Of a stretch of 42,334 nt of DNA, positions 8,517 through 17,959 are shown in pieces. A program made the translations under genes and the position numbers. The notes under the pieces were generated by a model. It ran no database searches and was not told the DNA's origin. It saw only the letters and a program-made list of their open reading frames with translations. The stretch spans positions 1 to 42,334 of the forward strand of contig BDEJ01000019.1 in assembly GCA_001653155.1 (NCBI GenBank). The letters are read 5' to 3'. The first letter of the stretch is position 1. Each line of letters opens with the position of its first letter. This DNA is from Porphyromonadaceae bacterium H1. Its GTDB lineage: Bacteria > Bacteroidota > Bacteroidia > Bacteroidales > Paludibacteraceae.

Positions 8517-8906
8517 TTATACTCTACGACGTTTGGGTGGACGGCATCCATTGTGAGGAAGCGGAGTTACATCCACAATTTCAACAACTTCTATACCAGC
8601 TCCATGTACGGTACGAATGGCCGCTTCGCGTCCATTACCCGGACCTTTTACATAAGCTTTCACTTTTCTAAGTCCCAAATCATAGGCTATTTTCGAGCAA
8701 TCTTGAGCTGCCATCTGAGCAGCATAAGGGGTATTCTTCTTAGAGCCTCTGAACCCCATTTTACCGGCCGACGACCACGATATAACCTGGCCATCCCCAT
8801 TGGTAAGTGTTACAATGATGTTATTAAAAGAAGAATGCACATGTAACTGGCCTACGCTATCTACTTTAACAACCCGTTTCTTGGCTGCAACTGTTTTTTT
8901 TGCCAT
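8517..8906 (-). CDS. rpsK: 30S ribosomal protein S11
   Basis: 129 aa, normal length. S11 lines the platform of the small subunit near the mRNA exit and the P/E-site codon. The frame shows the typical core ([33 protein letters not shown]) and the invariant C-terminal [12 protein letters not shown]. It lies 47 nt after rpsM and is followed by the long spacer in front of rpsD. Confidence 0.97.
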   Translation of the reverse strand: MAKKTVAAKKRVVKVDSVGQLHVHSSFNNIIVTLTNGDGQVISWSSAGKMGFRGSKKNTPYAAQMAAQDCSKIAYDLGLRKVKAYVKGPGNGREAAIRTVHGAGIEVVEIVDVTPLPHNGCRPPKRRRV

Positions 8907-8953
8907 ACTTAAATATATTTTATGCTTTACTAAAATTCACTGATTAACAAAGA

Positions 8954-9334
8954 TTATTTAGTTGCTTTTTTCTTATTGGCAACCGTTTTCTTTTTACCTT
9001 TACGCGTACGAGCGTTGTTTTTGGTACTTTGTCCCCGCAAAGGAAGACCGATACGGTGGCGAATACCACGATAACAACCAATGTCCATCAAGCGCTTGAT
9101 GTTCAGCTGCACTTCTGAACGAAGGTCTCCTTCCACTTTGTAACTCGCACCAATAATCTCGCGGATTTTAGCTGCTTGGTCGTCAGTCCAATCTTTCACC
9201 TTAACGTTGATGTCAACGCCGGCTTGTTCCAAAATTTTTTTTGCGCTGCTGCGACCTATTCCGTAGATATAAGTCAATCCAACTTCCCCTCTTTTGTTTT
9301 GGGGTAAATCTACTCCAACAATTCTTATAGCCAT
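8954..9334 (-). CDS. rpsM: 30S ribosomal protein S13
   Basis: 126 aa. S13 sits in the head of the small subunit and forms bridges to the large subunit through L5. The start [20 protein letters not shown], the helix-two-turn-helix region ([15 protein letters not shown]) and [20 protein letters not shown] are all typical. The C-terminal tail that reaches toward the P-site tRNA is strongly basic ([15 protein letters not shown]). It begins the rpsM-rpsK-rpsD-rpoA-rplQ group and follows rpmJ by 28 nt. Confidence 0.97.
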   Translation of the reverse strand: MAIRIVGVDLPQNKRGEVGLTYIYGIGRSSAKKILEQAGVDINVKVKDWTDDQAAKIREIIGASYKVEGDLRSEVQLNIKRLMDIGCYRGIRHRIGLPLRGQSTKNNARTRKGKKKTVANKKKATK

Positions 9335-9362
9335 ATTACTATTTTTCTAAAAATGATTTTTA

Positions 9363-9479
9363 CTATCCTTGACGTTGTTTAAACTTAGGATTTTTTTTGT
9401 TAATAACATACAAACGTCCTTTTCTGCGAACGATTTTACATTCATCAGAACGTTTTTTAATTGAAGCTCTTACTTTCAT
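9363..9479 (-). CDS. rpmJ: 50S ribosomal protein L36 (zinc-free form)
   Basis: 38 aa from the ATG at 9479 to the TAG at 9363. It begins [20 protein letters not shown] and ends NPKFKQRQG. Zinc-binding L36 has three Cys and one His; here only Cys14 remains, the others being replaced by Ser11, Asn27 and a Phe, so this is the zinc-independent type. L36 helps stabilise 23S rRNA in the large subunit. It lies 84 nt after infA and 28 nt before rpsM, as in most bacteria. Confidence 0.95.
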   Translation of the reverse strand: MKVRASIKKRSDECKIVRRKGRLYVINKKNPKFKQRQG

Positions 9480-9563
9480 TTTTCTTTTTGAATAAACTGT
9501 TTATCTGGTAACACTTGTAATCAATTTTTCTACAAGGGGCGATTTTCGTTTCTATCGCAGCCC

Positions 9564-9782
9564 TTACTTATAACGGAAAGAAATCCGGCCTTTCGATAAA
9601 TCATAAGGAGACATCTCGATCTTTACCTTATCCCCGGGAAGAATCTTTATGTAGTGCATGCGCATCTTCCCCGAAATGTGGGCTGTAATAACATGCCCAT
9701 TCTCAAGTTCGACACGAAACATTGCATTCGACAATGCTTCGATGATTTTTCCGTCTTGTTCTATTGCAGCTTGTTTTGCCAT
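9564..9782 (-). CDS. infA: Translation initiation factor IF-1
   Basis: 72 aa, the standard length. It is a single OB-fold S1-like domain: [60 protein letters not shown]-1 covers the A site of the 30S subunit during initiation. It is preceded by map (93-nt gap) and followed by rpmJ, the same order as in Firmicutes except that adk is missing upstream of map. Confidence 0.97.
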   Translation of the reverse strand: MAKQAAIEQDGKIIEALSNAMFRVELENGHVITAHISGKMRMHYIKILPGDKVKIEMSPYDLSKGRISFRYK

Positions 9783-9875
9783 ATTTTTACATCAAGTTTC
9801 CAACGATTGTCTTCGGATCCAAATTCTAATTCAAGTATTCGAATCTTTCGGATTCAAAACCGGAACAGGAAATTA

Positions 9876-10661
9876 TCAGATTGCGTTCTCGCCTAATACT
9901 TCTTCTATATACTTATACGTAGATAAAATATCCGGTCTCCCCGAGCGTACCGCTACCGCATGCTCAAAATGAGCTGAAGGTTTGCGATCCAATGTACGAG
10001 TAGTCCAACCATCACGTTCAAAAACAAGGTTCTTAGTGCCTAAGTTAATCATGGGCTCGATACAAATCACCATCCCCGACTTCAACATAGGTCCGTTCCC
10101 TTTACGGCCGTAATTAGGCACCTCAGGAGCCTCGTGCATGCTACGGCCGATACCGTGCCCGATCATTTCTCGCACAACGGAATAACCTCGCGCCTCGCAA
10201 TAAGTTTGAATGGCATGACCGATATCTCCGATACGTTTTCCTTCTACGGCCTGCTCAATCCCTAAAAACATGGATTCTTTTGTTGTTTTAAGAAGCGCCC
10301 GAATTTCGGGTTTCACCTCTCCTACACAAAAGGTGTAAGCAAAATCACCGTGAAAGCCATTCTTGTAAGCTCCACAATCGACAGAGACTATATCACCATC
10401 CTGCAAAACGACCTTATCCGAAGGAATACCATGTACAACCTGTTCGTTCACCGATGTACAAATGGAAGCAGGATAGCCGTTGTAGTTCAGAAATCCAGAA
10501 ACGGCAGCATGATCAGCCAAAAATTCCTCCACTACCCGATCCAGCTTCTTGGTCGTAACCCCCGGAGCAATCACCTTGGCCACTTCAGCCAAGGCTTTTG
10601 CAACGAGTTCGTTACTTTCTCGAAGGAGTTCTATCTCTTCGTCTGTTTTCAGGAAAACCAT
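9876..10661 (-). CDS. map: Type I methionine aminopeptidase
   Basis: 261 aa. It removes the initiator Met from nascent proteins. The five metal ligands of the pita-bread fold can be placed: Asp95 (SVDCGA), Asp106 (HGDFAYTF), His169 (GHGIGR), Glu202 (CIEPMI) and Glu233 (HFEHAVAV). His77 in VVHGIP matches the conserved substrate-pocket histidine. There is no N-terminal zinc-finger or SH3 extension, so this is the short bacterial (type Ia) form. It lies 66 nt after secY with no adk between. The start at MVFLKTDEEIELL agrees with family length. Confidence 0.97.
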   Translation of the reverse strand: MVFLKTDEEIELLRESNELVAKALAEVAKVIAPGVTTKKLDRVVEEFLADHAAVSGFLNYNGYPASICTSVNEQVVHGIPSDKVVLQDGDIVSVDCGAYKNGFHGDFAYTFCVGEVKPEIRALLKTTKESMFLGIEQAVEGKRIGDIGHAIQTYCEARGYSVVREMIGHGIGRSMHEAPEVPNYGRKGNGPMLKSGMVICIEPMINLGTKNLVFERDGWTTRTLDRKPSAHFEHAVAVRSGRPDILSTYKYIEEVLGENAI

Positions 10662-10727
10662 TCTATCGCTGAATTTTTCATTAAAAGAAAATCAAAAAGA
10701 GTAATCGGAACACTCAAAGAAATTTTC

Positions 10728-12068
10728 TTAATATGCAGCAACGTTACCTGCACGCCCTTTAATACGACCGGATTTCAACAAACCGTCGTAGTGACGCATC
10801 AACAAGTGGCTTTCAATTTGCTGGAGGGTATCTAAAACCACACCCACCAAAATCAAGAGCGAAGTTCCTCCGAAGAACTGGGCAAATTCGCTACTGATAC
10901 CGAGTATCGAAGCAAATGCAGGCATAATGGCTACAAAAGCTAAGAAGAAAGAACCCGGCAAGGTAATACGTGACATGATTAAATCCAAGTATTCAGCAGT
11001 TTGTTTGCCCGGTTTTATTCCGGGAATAAATCCGTTATTACGCTTCATGTCTTCGGCCATCTGCTTGGGATTTACCGTAATTGCGGTATAAAAATAGGTA
11101 AAGACAATAATCAATACAGCGAAAACAAAGTTATACCAAAAACCGGTAATATCGGCAAAGGCTCTTACAAAACTTCCGGCTGTCTCCGAATTGGCAAATC
11201 CGGCAAGCGTTATCGGCAGGAACATGATAGCCTGTGCAAAAATGATAGGCATTACACCGGCAGCATTCACTTTCAAAGGAATGTACTGACGCACACCTCC
11301 GTATTGTTTGTTTCCAACAACACGTTTTGCATATTGTACGGGAATTTTGCGCGTTCCCTGAACCAGCATAATAGCCAGGCCAATAACAATAAGTAATGCT
11401 ACAATTTCCATGAGGAACATAACACCACCTCCGGTGTCACCGAAACGAGAAGCAAATTCCTGAATAACAGCGCTGGGGAAACGGGCAATAATACCAATCA
11501 TGATAATCATAGAGATACCGTTTCCGATCCCCTTATCTGTCATCCGCTCTCCCAACCACATCACGAACATACTGCCCGCACAAAGGATAAGAGTTGAAGA
11601 AGCGCTAAACCAGAAACCACTCGGGAAAGCATATCCGGCCTGTGCAATCTGTACATTCAAGTTTACCAAATAAGAGGGTCCTTGAAGCAACAAAATAGCT
11701 ACGGTCAGATAGCGCGTAATTTGGTTCATCTTACGGCGTCCACTTTCTCCTTCGCGTTGCATTTTTTGAAAATACGGAACAGCTATAGTCAACAACTGAA
11801 TCACGATAGATGCCGAGATATAAGGCATAATTCCCAATGCGAAAATTGAAGCATTGGAAAAAGCCCCTCCCGAGAACATATCCAACAATCCCATCAAACC
11901 ACCACTCGTTTGGCTCTTTAATGCGGTCAGCGTATGCGTATCAATACCCGGAAGAACAACAAAAGACCCGAATCGGTAGATCAAGACAAAAAGCAAGGTC
12001 ATCCACAGCCGATTACGCAAATCTTCTATTTTCCAGATATTGGTCAGTGTTTCTATAAATTTTTTCAT
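10728..12068 (-). CDS. secY: Protein translocase channel subunit SecY
   Basis: 446 aa, ten predicted transmembrane helices. It forms the SecYEG pore that moves unfolded proteins across or into the inner membrane. Conserved stretches include the N-terminal IEDLRNRLWMTLLFVLIYRF, the plug region GGLMGLLDMFSGGAFSNASI with PYISASIVIQLL, REGESGRRKMNQITRYLT, and GFIPGIKPGKQTAEYLDLIM in the long cytoplasmic loop that contacts SecA and the ribosome. Proteins using T9SS, such as the one at 422-2911, first pass through this channel. It starts 4 nt after the rplO stop. Confidence 0.97.
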   Translation of the reverse strand: MKKFIETLTNIWKIEDLRNRLWMTLLFVLIYRFGSFVVLPGIDTHTLTALKSQTSGGLMGLLDMFSGGAFSNASIFALGIMPYISASIVIQLLTIAVPYFQKMQREGESGRRKMNQITRYLTVAILLLQGPSYLVNLNVQIAQAGYAFPSGFWFSASSTLILCAGSMFVMWLGERMTDKGIGNGISMIIMIGIIARFPSAVIQEFASRFGDTGGGVMFLMEIVALLIVIGLAIMLVQGTRKIPVQYAKRVVGNKQYGGVRQYIPLKVNAAGVMPIIFAQAIMFLPITLAGFANSETAGSFVRAFADITGFWYNFVFAVLIIVFTYFYTAITVNPKQMAEDMKRNNGFIPGIKPGKQTAEYLDLIMSRITLPGSFFLAFVAIMPAFASILGISSEFAQFFGGTSLLILVGVVLDTLQQIESHLLMRHYDGLLKSGRIKGRAGNVAAY

Positions 12069-12072
12069 GCTG

Positions 12073-12519
12073 TTACAATTTTACAATAGTTCCACCGGCA
12101 GCTACAATCGCATCTTCAGCCGATTTGGAGAAAGCATTAGCTTCTACCTCAAGTTTCAAAGTCAAGGCTCCTTTTCCAAGAACTTTCACCAGTGTATTTT
12201 TGGAGATAAAACCGGCCTCGCACAATTCGTTACGACCTACTTTATCCAATTTTTTACTTTCCGCAAGCGCTTGAATCGTTTCAAGGTTGATTGCTTTGTA
12301 TGCTACACGGTTTATGTTCTTAAAACCATATTTCGGCAAGCGGCGTTGAATGGGCATTTGTCCTCCTTCAAATCCGATTTTCTTTGAATAGCCGGAGCGA
12401 GATTTGGCTCCTTTGTGTCCTCTGGTAGAAGTACCTCCTAAACCGGATCCGGATCCACGTCCAATTCTCTTTTTTGTCTTTACGGAACCCCATGCCGGGG
12501 TTAAATTCGTTAAATCCAT
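12073..12519 (-). CDS. rplO: 50S ribosomal protein L15
   Basis: 148 aa. The start is MDLTNLTPAWGSVKTKKRIG, followed by the glycine-rich extended N-terminal arm (RGSGSGLGGTSTRGHKGAKS) that threads into 23S rRNA. The globular C-terminal domain includes GALTLKLEVEANAFSKSAED. L15 is a late assembly protein of the large subunit. It lies 27 nt after rpmD and almost abuts secY, the usual spc-operon order. Confidence 0.96.
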   Translation of the reverse strand: MDLTNLTPAWGSVKTKKRIGRGSGSGLGGTSTRGHKGAKSRSGYSKKIGFEGGQMPIQRRLPKYGFKNINRVAYKAINLETIQALAESKKLDKVGRNELCEAGFISKNTLVKVLGKGALTLKLEVEANAFSKSAEDAIVAAGGTIVKL

Positions 12520-12546
12520 ATCTTATATGTTATATCTTATGATCTT

Positions 12547-12723
12547 TTAATCAATAACTTTCACTAAGTGTCTCACTTTAGTCACCATGCCTAATATTTG
12601 AGGAGTAGCTTCGTGTTCAACTACAGCGTTCAATTTCCTCAAACCTAAAGCTTCAAGAGTCAGCTTTTGATCTTTAGGACATTTGATCTTACTTTTTACT
12701 TGTTTGATTTTTATTGTAGCCAT
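12547..12723 (-). CDS. rpmD: 50S ribosomal protein L30
   Basis: 58 aa from the ATG at 12723 (MATIKIKQVKSKIKCPKDQK). A GTG two codons upstream (12729) is also open, but family members start at MATIKI. L30 is a small peripheral protein of the large subunit; the block LEALGLRKLNAVVEHE is its signature. It follows rpsE by 12 nt. Confidence 0.95.
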   Translation of the reverse strand: MATIKIKQVKSKIKCPKDQKLTLEALGLRKLNAVVEHEATPQILGMVTKVRHLVKVID

Positions 12724-12735
12724 ATTCACTTCGTT

Positions 12736-13254
12736 TTATCCGTTAAACACTTTATCAAGCGATACACCTCTGTTTTGGGCTACCGTGTATGCATCGCGCA
12801 ATTCGCCCAATGCCACAATAGTAGCTTTTACCAAGTTATGCGGATTGGATGAGCCTTTGGACTTAGCCAATACATCGGTAATACCAACACTCTCCAGAAC
12901 GGCACGCATGGCACCACCGGCTTTTACTCCGGTACCCGGAGAAGCCGGTTGGATATACACCTGAGCACCTCCAAACTTAGCCTCTTGTTCATGAGGAATG
13001 GTACCATTCAACACGGGTACTTTAATGAGATTTTTCTTGGCAGCTTCGGTTCCTTTAGCTATAGCTGCAGTAACCTCACCGGCTTTTCCAAGCCCCCAAC
13101 CTACGATTCCGTCTTCGTTTCCAACCACAACAATGGCAGAAAAACTGAAAGTACGTCCCCCTTTGGTTACTTTGGTTACGCGGTTTACAGCCACCAACCT
13201 GTCTTTCAATTCTAAATCGTTCGTCGATTTAACTTTATTCATATTTGTTGCCAT
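12736..13254 (-). CDS. rpsE: 30S ribosomal protein S5
   Basis: 172 aa. S5 has an N-terminal double-stranded-RNA-binding-like domain ([20 protein letters not shown], residues about 23-42) and a C-terminal alpha/beta domain ([20 protein letters not shown]). It lies at the mRNA entry side and, with S4, affects decoding fidelity and helicase activity. The glycine-containing loop [17 protein letters not shown], where spectinomycin-resistance changes occur in other bacteria, sits nearby, but I did not compare resistance positions. It is 8 nt after rplR. Confidence 0.97.
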   Translation of the reverse strand: MATNMNKVKSTNDLELKDRLVAVNRVTKVTKGGRTFSFSAIVVVGNEDGIVGWGLGKAGEVTAAIAKGTEAAKKNLIKVPVLNGTIPHEQEAKFGGAQVYIQPASPGTGVKAGGAMRAVLESVGITDVLAKSKGSSNPHNLVKATIVALGELRDAYTVAQNRGVSLDKVFNG

Positions 13255-13262
13255 ACTCTTCC

Positions 13263-13607
13263 TTAAAATTTAAGACCACCCTCACGAGCTGCGTCTGCCA
13301 ATTGTTTTACTCTACCATGATACAAATAACCGTTGCGATCGAACACTACTTCCGTAATGCCGGCTTCTTGAGCTGCTTTTGCAATGAGAGCACCTACTTT
13401 TTGAGCTTGCTCGGTTTTTGTAACTTTCTCTTTCAGTCCCAAAGACGATGCCGATGCTAATGTCAATCCGTTTACATCGTCAATAACTTGAACGTAAATC
13501 TGCGCATTACTCCGAAACACAGTCATACGGGGTTTCTGAGCGGTTCCCGACACTTTGTGACGGATGTGCGCTTTTATTCTTGCTCTTCTATTATTTTTAT
13601 CACTCAT
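13263..13607 (-). CDS. rplR: 50S ribosomal protein L18
   Basis: 114 aa. L18 binds 5S rRNA together with L5 and docks it onto the large subunit. The basic N-terminus ([20 protein letters not shown]) and [19 protein letters not shown] are typical, as is the closing [20 protein letters not shown]. It sits between rplF (24 nt) and rpsE (8 nt). Confidence 0.96.
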   Translation of the reverse strand: MSDKNNRRARIKAHIRHKVSGTAQKPRMTVFRSNAQIYVQVIDDVNGLTLASASSLGLKEKVTKTEQAQKVGALIAKAAQEAGITEVVFDRNGYLYHGRVKQLADAAREGGLKF

Positions 13608-13631
13608 AATATTCTCTTCTATTTACGCAAA

Positions 13632-14186
13632 TTATTTTTTACCAGCAGATTTACCAGCTTTACGACGAACAACTTCACCTTGGAAGCGCACCCCTTTTCC
13701 TTTATAAGGCTCCGGAGTACGGAAGGTACGAATTTTCGCACAAACTTGACCCAAGAGCTGTTTGTCGCAGCTTTGCAAAATTACAAGCGGATTCTGATTC
13801 CGTTCGCTTTTAGTTTCAATTTTGATTTCGTTAGGCAACTTCAAAAAGATGTTGTGAGTATAACCTAATGAAAATTCCAATACTTGTCCTTGATTTGAAA
13901 CACGGTAACCAACACCGACCAACTCTAAAGTCTTAGAGTAGCCTTCGGACACACCCACTACCATATTTTGTATCAAAGAACGATACAAGCCGTGGAAAGC
14001 GCGATTTTGTTTTTCATCATTCGGACGAGAAACAACACATTCGCTTCCTTCAACCGATACCGTTATGTTGGGATTCACTTCCTGAGTCAGCTCCCCTTTA
14101 GGGCCTTTTACGGTAACAACATTGTCTTTTACTGTCACACTTACTCCCTTAGGAAGCGATATGGGCAATTTACCTATTCTTGACAT
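13632..14186 (-). CDS. rplF: 50S ribosomal protein L6
   Basis: 184 aa. It has two similar alpha/beta domains (about residues 1-82 and 83-175), starting MSRIGKLPISLPKGVSVTVK. The C-terminal signature PEPYKGKGVRFQGEVVRRKA is present. L6 lies at the base of the L7/L12 stalk next to the sarcin-ricin loop, where EF-G acts. It follows rpsH by 21 nt. Confidence 0.97.
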   Translation of the reverse strand: MSRIGKLPISLPKGVSVTVKDNVVTVKGPKGELTQEVNPNITVSVEGSECVVSRPNDEKQNRAFHGLYRSLIQNMVVGVSEGYSKTLELVGVGYRVSNQGQVLEFSLGYTHNIFLKLPNEIKIETKSERNQNPLVILQSCDKQLLGQVCAKIRTFRTPEPYKGKGVRFQGEVVRRKAGKSAGKK

Positions 14187-14207
14187 ATAACTTTCCTCCT
14201 AACTCAA

Positions 14208-14603
14208 TTAATAAACATAACATAAAACTTCGCCACCCACTTTCAAAGCGACAGCTTCTTTATCGGTCATAACGCCTTTCGATGTAGAAACGATGGCTAT
14301 TCCCAAGCCATTCAACACACGCGGCATTTCTTTGTATCCGACATATTTCCGAAGCCCCGGAGTAGATACTCTGATGAGCTTTTTAATTGAGTTAACCTTG
14401 TTAACCGGATCGTACTTCAAGGCTATTTTAATAACGCCCCGTACTTCATCTTCTACAAACTTGTAGTTCAGGATATAGCCCTTCTCGTGCAATATCCGGG
14501 TCATTTCTTTTTTCAAATTCGATGCAGGAACTTCCACCACACGGTGATTAGCTTTGATAGCATTCCTCAATCGAGTCAAATAATCTGCTATTGGATCTGT
14601 CAT
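14208..14603 (-). CDS. rpsH: 30S ribosomal protein S8
   Basis: 131 aa, starting MTDPIADYLTRLRNAIKANH. The C-terminal signature GIAIVSTSKGVMTDKEA is intact. S8 binds the central domain of 16S rRNA. In E. coli it represses spc-operon translation by binding near the L5 start. Here the wide, hairpin-containing spacer lies directly in front of rpsH instead, so a different control point is possible. It is followed by rplF. Confidence 0.97.
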   Translation of the reverse strand: MTDPIADYLTRLRNAIKANHRVVEVPASNLKKEMTRILHEKGYILNYKFVEDEVRGVIKIALKYDPVNKVNSIKKLIRVSTPGLRKYVGYKEMPRVLNGLGIAIVSTSKGVMTDKEAVALKVGGEVLCYVY

Positions 14604-14727
14604 TATAAATTGATTTTAAATTGATCCCGATAATCGGGACAATATTTAACTATATCTACTATTTAGCTTTTAGACTCAAGTTATTTCTATGGGTCTGTAT
14701 TGCAAGAGCGTAGGGGTCAAAACAATT
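14604..14727 (-). promoter_or_regulatory. 124-nt spacer with GC-rich hairpin between rpsN and rpsH
   Basis: Most spacers of the spc group are below 30 nt; this one is 124 nt. It contains TCCCG (14625-14629) and CGGGA (14635-14639) with a 5-nt loop, flanked by TTG and CAA that can prolong the stem, about 22 nt upstream of the rpsH ATG. In an A/T-rich spacer this is a conspicuous structure. It could control rpsH translation or mark RNA processing; there is no direct evidence for either. Confidence 0.35.
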
Positions 14728-14997
14728 CTACCAGCTTGCTTTTTTCACTCCCGGAATCAATCCTTTGGATGCCATTTCGCGGAATTGAATACGCGATATT
14801 CCGAATTGGCGGATATAGCCTTTCGGACGACCTGTAATCTTGCAACGATTGTGCAAACGTACCGGTGATGCATTTTTAGGAATCGTTTGAAGAGCTTCAT
14901 AATTACCTTCTGCCAAGTATTTTTCACGCTTAGCTGCATATTTTGCAACAAGCTTAGCTCTCTTCACCTCACGGGCTTTCATTGATTCTTTTGCCAT
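14728..14997 (-). CDS. rpsN: 30S ribosomal protein S14 (zinc-free, long form)
   Basis: 89 aa, starting [20 protein letters not shown] and ending [11 protein letters not shown]. The zinc-binding form is about 61 aa with two CxxC pairs; this protein has the longer helical N-terminus and no such pairs, so it is the C-minus type. S14 sits in the head of the small subunit beside S3 and S10. It lies 14 nt after rplE. Confidence 0.96.
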   Translation of the reverse strand: MAKESMKAREVKRAKLVAKYAAKREKYLAEGNYEALQTIPKNASPVRLHNRCKITGRPKGYIRQFGISRIQFREMASKGLIPGVKKASW

Positions 14998-15011
14998 TGT
15001 ATATCTCTATA

Positions 15012-15557
15012 TTAGTTTTTTTTGAATGGTAATCCGAATTCTCTAAGCAAAGCGTAACCTTCTTCGTCGGTATTAGCCGTGGTAACGAAGGTTATGTTCA
15101 TTCCCAACAAACGGTTGATTGTGTCGATGTTGATTTCAGGAAAAATAATTTGCTCTTCAATTCCCATCGTATAGTTTCCACGTCCGTCCAGCTTATTCTC
15201 AATGCCTTTAAAGTCCCGAATACGGGGCAAAGCGACACGAATAAGACGCTCCAGGAACTCATACATCCGTTCGCCGCGAAGCGTAACACGTACTCCTACG
15301 GGCATTTTTTTACGAAGCTTAAAGTTCGAAATGTCTTTTTTGGAAACTGTAGCTACTGCTTTTTGACCTGTAATAGCAGTCATTTCGTTGATTGCTACCT
15401 CTATAATCTTCTTATCGGCAACAGCAATCCCCAAACCTTGATTCAAGACGATCTTTTCCAACTTCGGAGCTTGCATCACCGAAGTATAGCTAAATTCCTT
15501 CATCAAGATAGGAACAATGCGTTCTTTGTAATCTTGTTTTAAACTTGCAGTATTCAT
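15012..15557 (-). CDS. rplE: 50S ribosomal protein L5
   Basis: 181 aa. L5 binds 5S rRNA, contacts P-site tRNA and bridges to S13. Recognisable blocks are the start [60 protein letters not shown] and the C-terminal [20 protein letters not shown]. Its ATG overlaps the rplX stop by one base (TAATG), which implies coupled translation of L24 and L5. Confidence 0.97.
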   Translation of the reverse strand: MNTASLKQDYKERIVPILMKEFSYTSVMQAPKLEKIVLNQGLGIAVADKKIIEVAINEMTAITGQKAVATVSKKDISNFKLRKKMPVGVRVTLRGERMYEFLERLIRVALPRIRDFKGIENKLDGRGNYTMGIEEQIIFPEINIDTINRLLGMNITFVTTANTDEEGYALLREFGLPFKKN

Positions 15558-15868
15558 TATATCTCCTCTCCTGTTTTTTTAGAAACACGCACCAACTTAC
15601 CGTCTGCATTCAACTTGCGTCCAACACGAACCGGTTTCCCGTTTTCAACAGGATTGAGGTTCGAGATATGAATGGCGGCTTCTTTTTTTATAATTCCTCC
15701 TTGCGGATACTTTGCGCTAGGTTTAGCATTTTTCGACACCATATTCACGCCTTCTACGATGGCACGCTGTTCTTTCACAAGAACTTGTAATACGCGGCCG
15801 GTTTTTCCTTTGTCAACACCGGTATTCACGTAAACAGTGTCTCCCTTTTTTATATGTAACTTACTCAT
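15557..15868 (-). CDS. rplX: 50S ribosomal protein L24
   Basis: 103 aa from the ATG at 15868 ([20 protein letters not shown]). A GTG one codon upstream is less likely. The N-terminal KOW motif ([20 protein letters not shown]) is clear. L24 is one of the two early nucleators of large-subunit assembly and lies near the exit tunnel. Its stop overlaps the rplE start by one base. Confidence 0.96.
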   Translation of the reverse strand: MSKLHIKKGDTVYVNTGVDKGKTGRVLQVLVKEQRAIVEGVNMVSKNAKPSAKYPQGGIIKKEAAIHISNLNPVENGKPVRVGRKLNADGKLVRVSKKTGEEI

Positions 15869-15889
15869 CACTATAATTATTTTCGAAGA

Positions 15890-16255
15890 TTACAGCACTT
15901 CCGGTGCCAGTGATATGATTTTCATGTTCGTAGCACGCAACTCACGTGCCACAGGACCAAATATACGGCTTCCACGTATTTCTCCTGCATTATTCAGCAG
16001 CACACAAGCGTTATCATCAAACCGGATGTAAGAGCCGTCAGCGCGCCGTACTTCTTTCTTGGTACGAACAACAACAGCTTTAGAAACAATTCCTTTTTTG
16101 ATGTCGCTGGAAGGAATTACACTCTTCACGGCTACGACGATTACATCGCCAAGCGATGCATAACGTTTACCAGTTCCGCCCAAGACGCGAATGCAAAGAG
16201 CTTCCTTAGCTCCACTGTTATCAGCTACTGTGAGCCTTGATTCTTGTTGTATCAT
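15890..16255 (-). CDS. rplN: 50S ribosomal protein L14
   Basis: 121 aa, starting [20 protein letters not shown]; the signature [20 protein letters not shown] and [19 protein letters not shown] at the end are typical. L14 sits on the intersubunit face and forms a bridge to 16S helix 14. It is also where the RsfS silencing factor binds in other bacteria. It follows rpsQ by 2 nt, so the two are probably co-translated. Confidence 0.97.
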   Translation of the reverse strand: MIQQESRLTVADNSGAKEALCIRVLGGTGKRYASLGDVIVVAVKSVIPSSDIKKGIVSKAVVVRTKKEVRRADGSYIRFDDNACVLLNNAGEIRGSRIFGPVARELRATNMKIISLAPEVL

Positions 16256-16257
16256 AA

Positions 16258-16515
16258 TTACTTAACTCTTTCGATAATTTCAACTAATCTCCATCTTTTC
16301 AGTTTACTCAAAGGACGAGTTTCCATGATGCGCACCGTATCGCCGATATTGCAGTCATTTTTCTCATCGTGAGCATGAAATTTCTTTGTCTTGTTTACGA
16401 ACTTCCCGTAAATAGGGTGTTTTTCCTTCCATTTAACAGCCACAGTAATGGTCTTATCCATTTTGTTGCTGAAAACCACACCCGTTCTTTCTTTTCTTAA
16501 ATTTCTTGTTGTCAT
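16258..16515 (-). CDS. rpsQ: 30S ribosomal protein S17
   Basis: 85 aa. A single OB-fold ([40 protein letters not shown]). S17 binds the 5' domain of 16S rRNA early in assembly. It lies 15 nt after rpmC and 2 nt before rplN. Confidence 0.96.
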   Translation of the reverse strand: MTTRNLRKERTGVVFSNKMDKTITVAVKWKEKHPIYGKFVNKTKKFHAHDEKNDCNIGDTVRIMETRPLSKLKRWRLVEIIERVK

Positions 16516-16530
16516 CGGGATTACTGTGTA

Positions 16531-16731
16531 TTATTGTTGATTACTAAGTTCTCTGCGACGCAATTCGGTAGCAAAACGCGCAATTGTTTTCCGAAGGTCT
16601 TTTATCTGCATCGGATTGTCGAGAGGTGAAATGGAATGATTGATTCTCAAAAAGTTCAAGCGACTTTTTTCGGCATCCAATCTTTCCTTCAGTTCTTGAG
16701 TTGTCAGTTCTTTTATTTCACTTATTTTCAT
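16531..16731 (-). CDS. rpmC: 50S ribosomal protein L29
   Basis: 66 aa. Two long antiparallel helices: MKISEIKELTTQELKERLDA and NPMQIKDLRKTIARFATELR. L29 sits by the exit tunnel beside L23 and contributes to the docking site of nascent-chain factors. It lies 5 nt after rplP. Confidence 0.95.
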   Translation of the reverse strand: MKISEIKELTTQELKERLDAEKSRLNFLRINHSISPLDNPMQIKDLRKTIARFATELRRRELSNQQ

Positions 16732-16736
16732 AATTC

Positions 16737-17168
16737 TTACGCATTTTCATTGTAATCAAAATCACGTCTTACTACAAACTTGGTAGTTACAGGCAGTTTT
16801 TGAGCAGCTAAGCGTAAAGCTTCTTTGGCGATATCGAAGGATACACCTTCCACTTCAATAATGATGCGTCCCGGGGTAACAGGAGCCACGAAACCTTCGG
16901 GAGCACCCTTACCCTTACCCATACGAACCTCAGCCGGTTTTTTAGTGATGGGTTTGTCGGGAAATACACGAATCCAAATTTGTCCTTGACGCTGCATATA
17001 ACGAGTTACGGCAATACGGGCTGCTTCGATCTGACGTCCGGTCAACCATTTGGATTGCAAGGACTTGATACCAAATGAACCAAACGCTAATTGGTTGCCC
17101 CGTTGGGCATTTCCTTTCATACGCCCTTTTTGCTGTCTTCTGAATTTTGTTTTTTTCGGTTGTAACAT
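16737..17168 (-). CDS. rplP: 50S ribosomal protein L16
   Basis: 143 aa, starting [20 protein letters not shown]. The hallmark blocks [40 protein letters not shown] and [16 protein letters not shown] are present. L16 helps position tRNA in the A site and is incorporated late. The arginine in RVFPDKP is at the place that is hydroxylated by RoxA in E. coli; no RoxA gene is in the window. Confidence 0.97.
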   Translation of the reverse strand: MLQPKKTKFRRQQKGRMKGNAQRGNQLAFGSFGIKSLQSKWLTGRQIEAARIAVTRYMQRQGQIWIRVFPDKPITKKPAEVRMGKGKGAPEGFVAPVTPGRIIIEVEGVSFDIAKEALRLAAQKLPVTTKFVVRRDFDYNENA

Positions 17169-17198
17169 AATTCCTTAAATCAAATTTCGTTTAACAGT

Positions 17199-17951
17199 TT
17201 ATTTTCTTTTTTTTCTAAAGCCTCTACCTCCACGATCATTTCCGCGGTCGTTACGTAGCGAAGAATCTTTTGTAGATGTAAAGGAGGGCGCTAAATCTTT
17301 CTTACCGTAGATTTCTCCCCGGCAGATCCAAACTTTCACCCCGATCAAGCCAACTTTCGTCAAGGCTTCACCGTGAGCATAATCAATATCGGCTCTGAAT
17401 GTGTGCAGGGGAGTTCTTCCTTCTTTATACATTTCCGAGCGAGCCATTTCCGCTCCATTTAAACGTCCGGAAACCAAAATTTTAATACCTTCGGCTCCTG
17501 CACGCATAGTCGAAGCGATAGCCATCTTCACGGCACGGCGATAAGCAACTTTACCTTCGATCTGACGGGCTACGTTATTAGCAACAATAACTGCGTCGAG
17601 CTCCGGGCGTTTAACCTCAAATATATTGATTTGGATTTCTTTTTCCTGTTCTTTAGCCTTACCCTTGTTGGTAATTTTCTTAAGCTCTTCTCTCAGCTTG
17701 TCAACTTCTTGTCCTCCCTTACCGATGATGATACCGGGGCGGGCCGTACAAACAGTGATGGTAACGAGCTTAAGCGTACGCTCAATGATAATGCGCGATA
17801 CACTGGCCTTTGCAAGACGGACGTTCAAGTATTTTCTGATCTTACTGTCTTCAAGAATCGTATCGCCGTAATTATTACCTCCGTACCAGTTAGAATCCCA
17901 TCCACGGATGATTCCTAAGCGATTACTTATTGGATTAGTTTTTTGTCCCAT
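17199..17951 (-). CDS. rpsC: 30S ribosomal protein S3
   Basis: 250 aa, starting [20 protein letters not shown]. The KH type 2 domain at about residues 40-115 carries the GxxG loop in [13 protein letters not shown]. The C-terminal S3 domain includes [20 protein letters not shown]. The tail is basic and glycine-rich ([15 protein letters not shown]), somewhat longer than in E. coli (233 aa). S3 lines the mRNA entry tunnel with S4 and S5. It follows rplV by 8 nt. Confidence 0.97.
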   Translation of the reverse strand: MGQKTNPISNRLGIIRGWDSNWYGGNNYGDTILEDSKIRKYLNVRLAKASVSRIIIERTLKLVTITVCTARPGIIIGKGGQEVDKLREELKKITNKGKAKEQEKEIQINIFEVKRPELDAVIVANNVARQIEGKVAYRRAVKMAIASTMRAGAEGIKILVSGRLNGAEMARSEMYKEGRTPLHTFRADIDYAHGEALTKVGLIGVKVWICRGEIYGKKDLAPSFTSTKDSSLRNDRGNDRGGRGFRKKRK

Positions 17952-17959
17952 CGAGCAAT

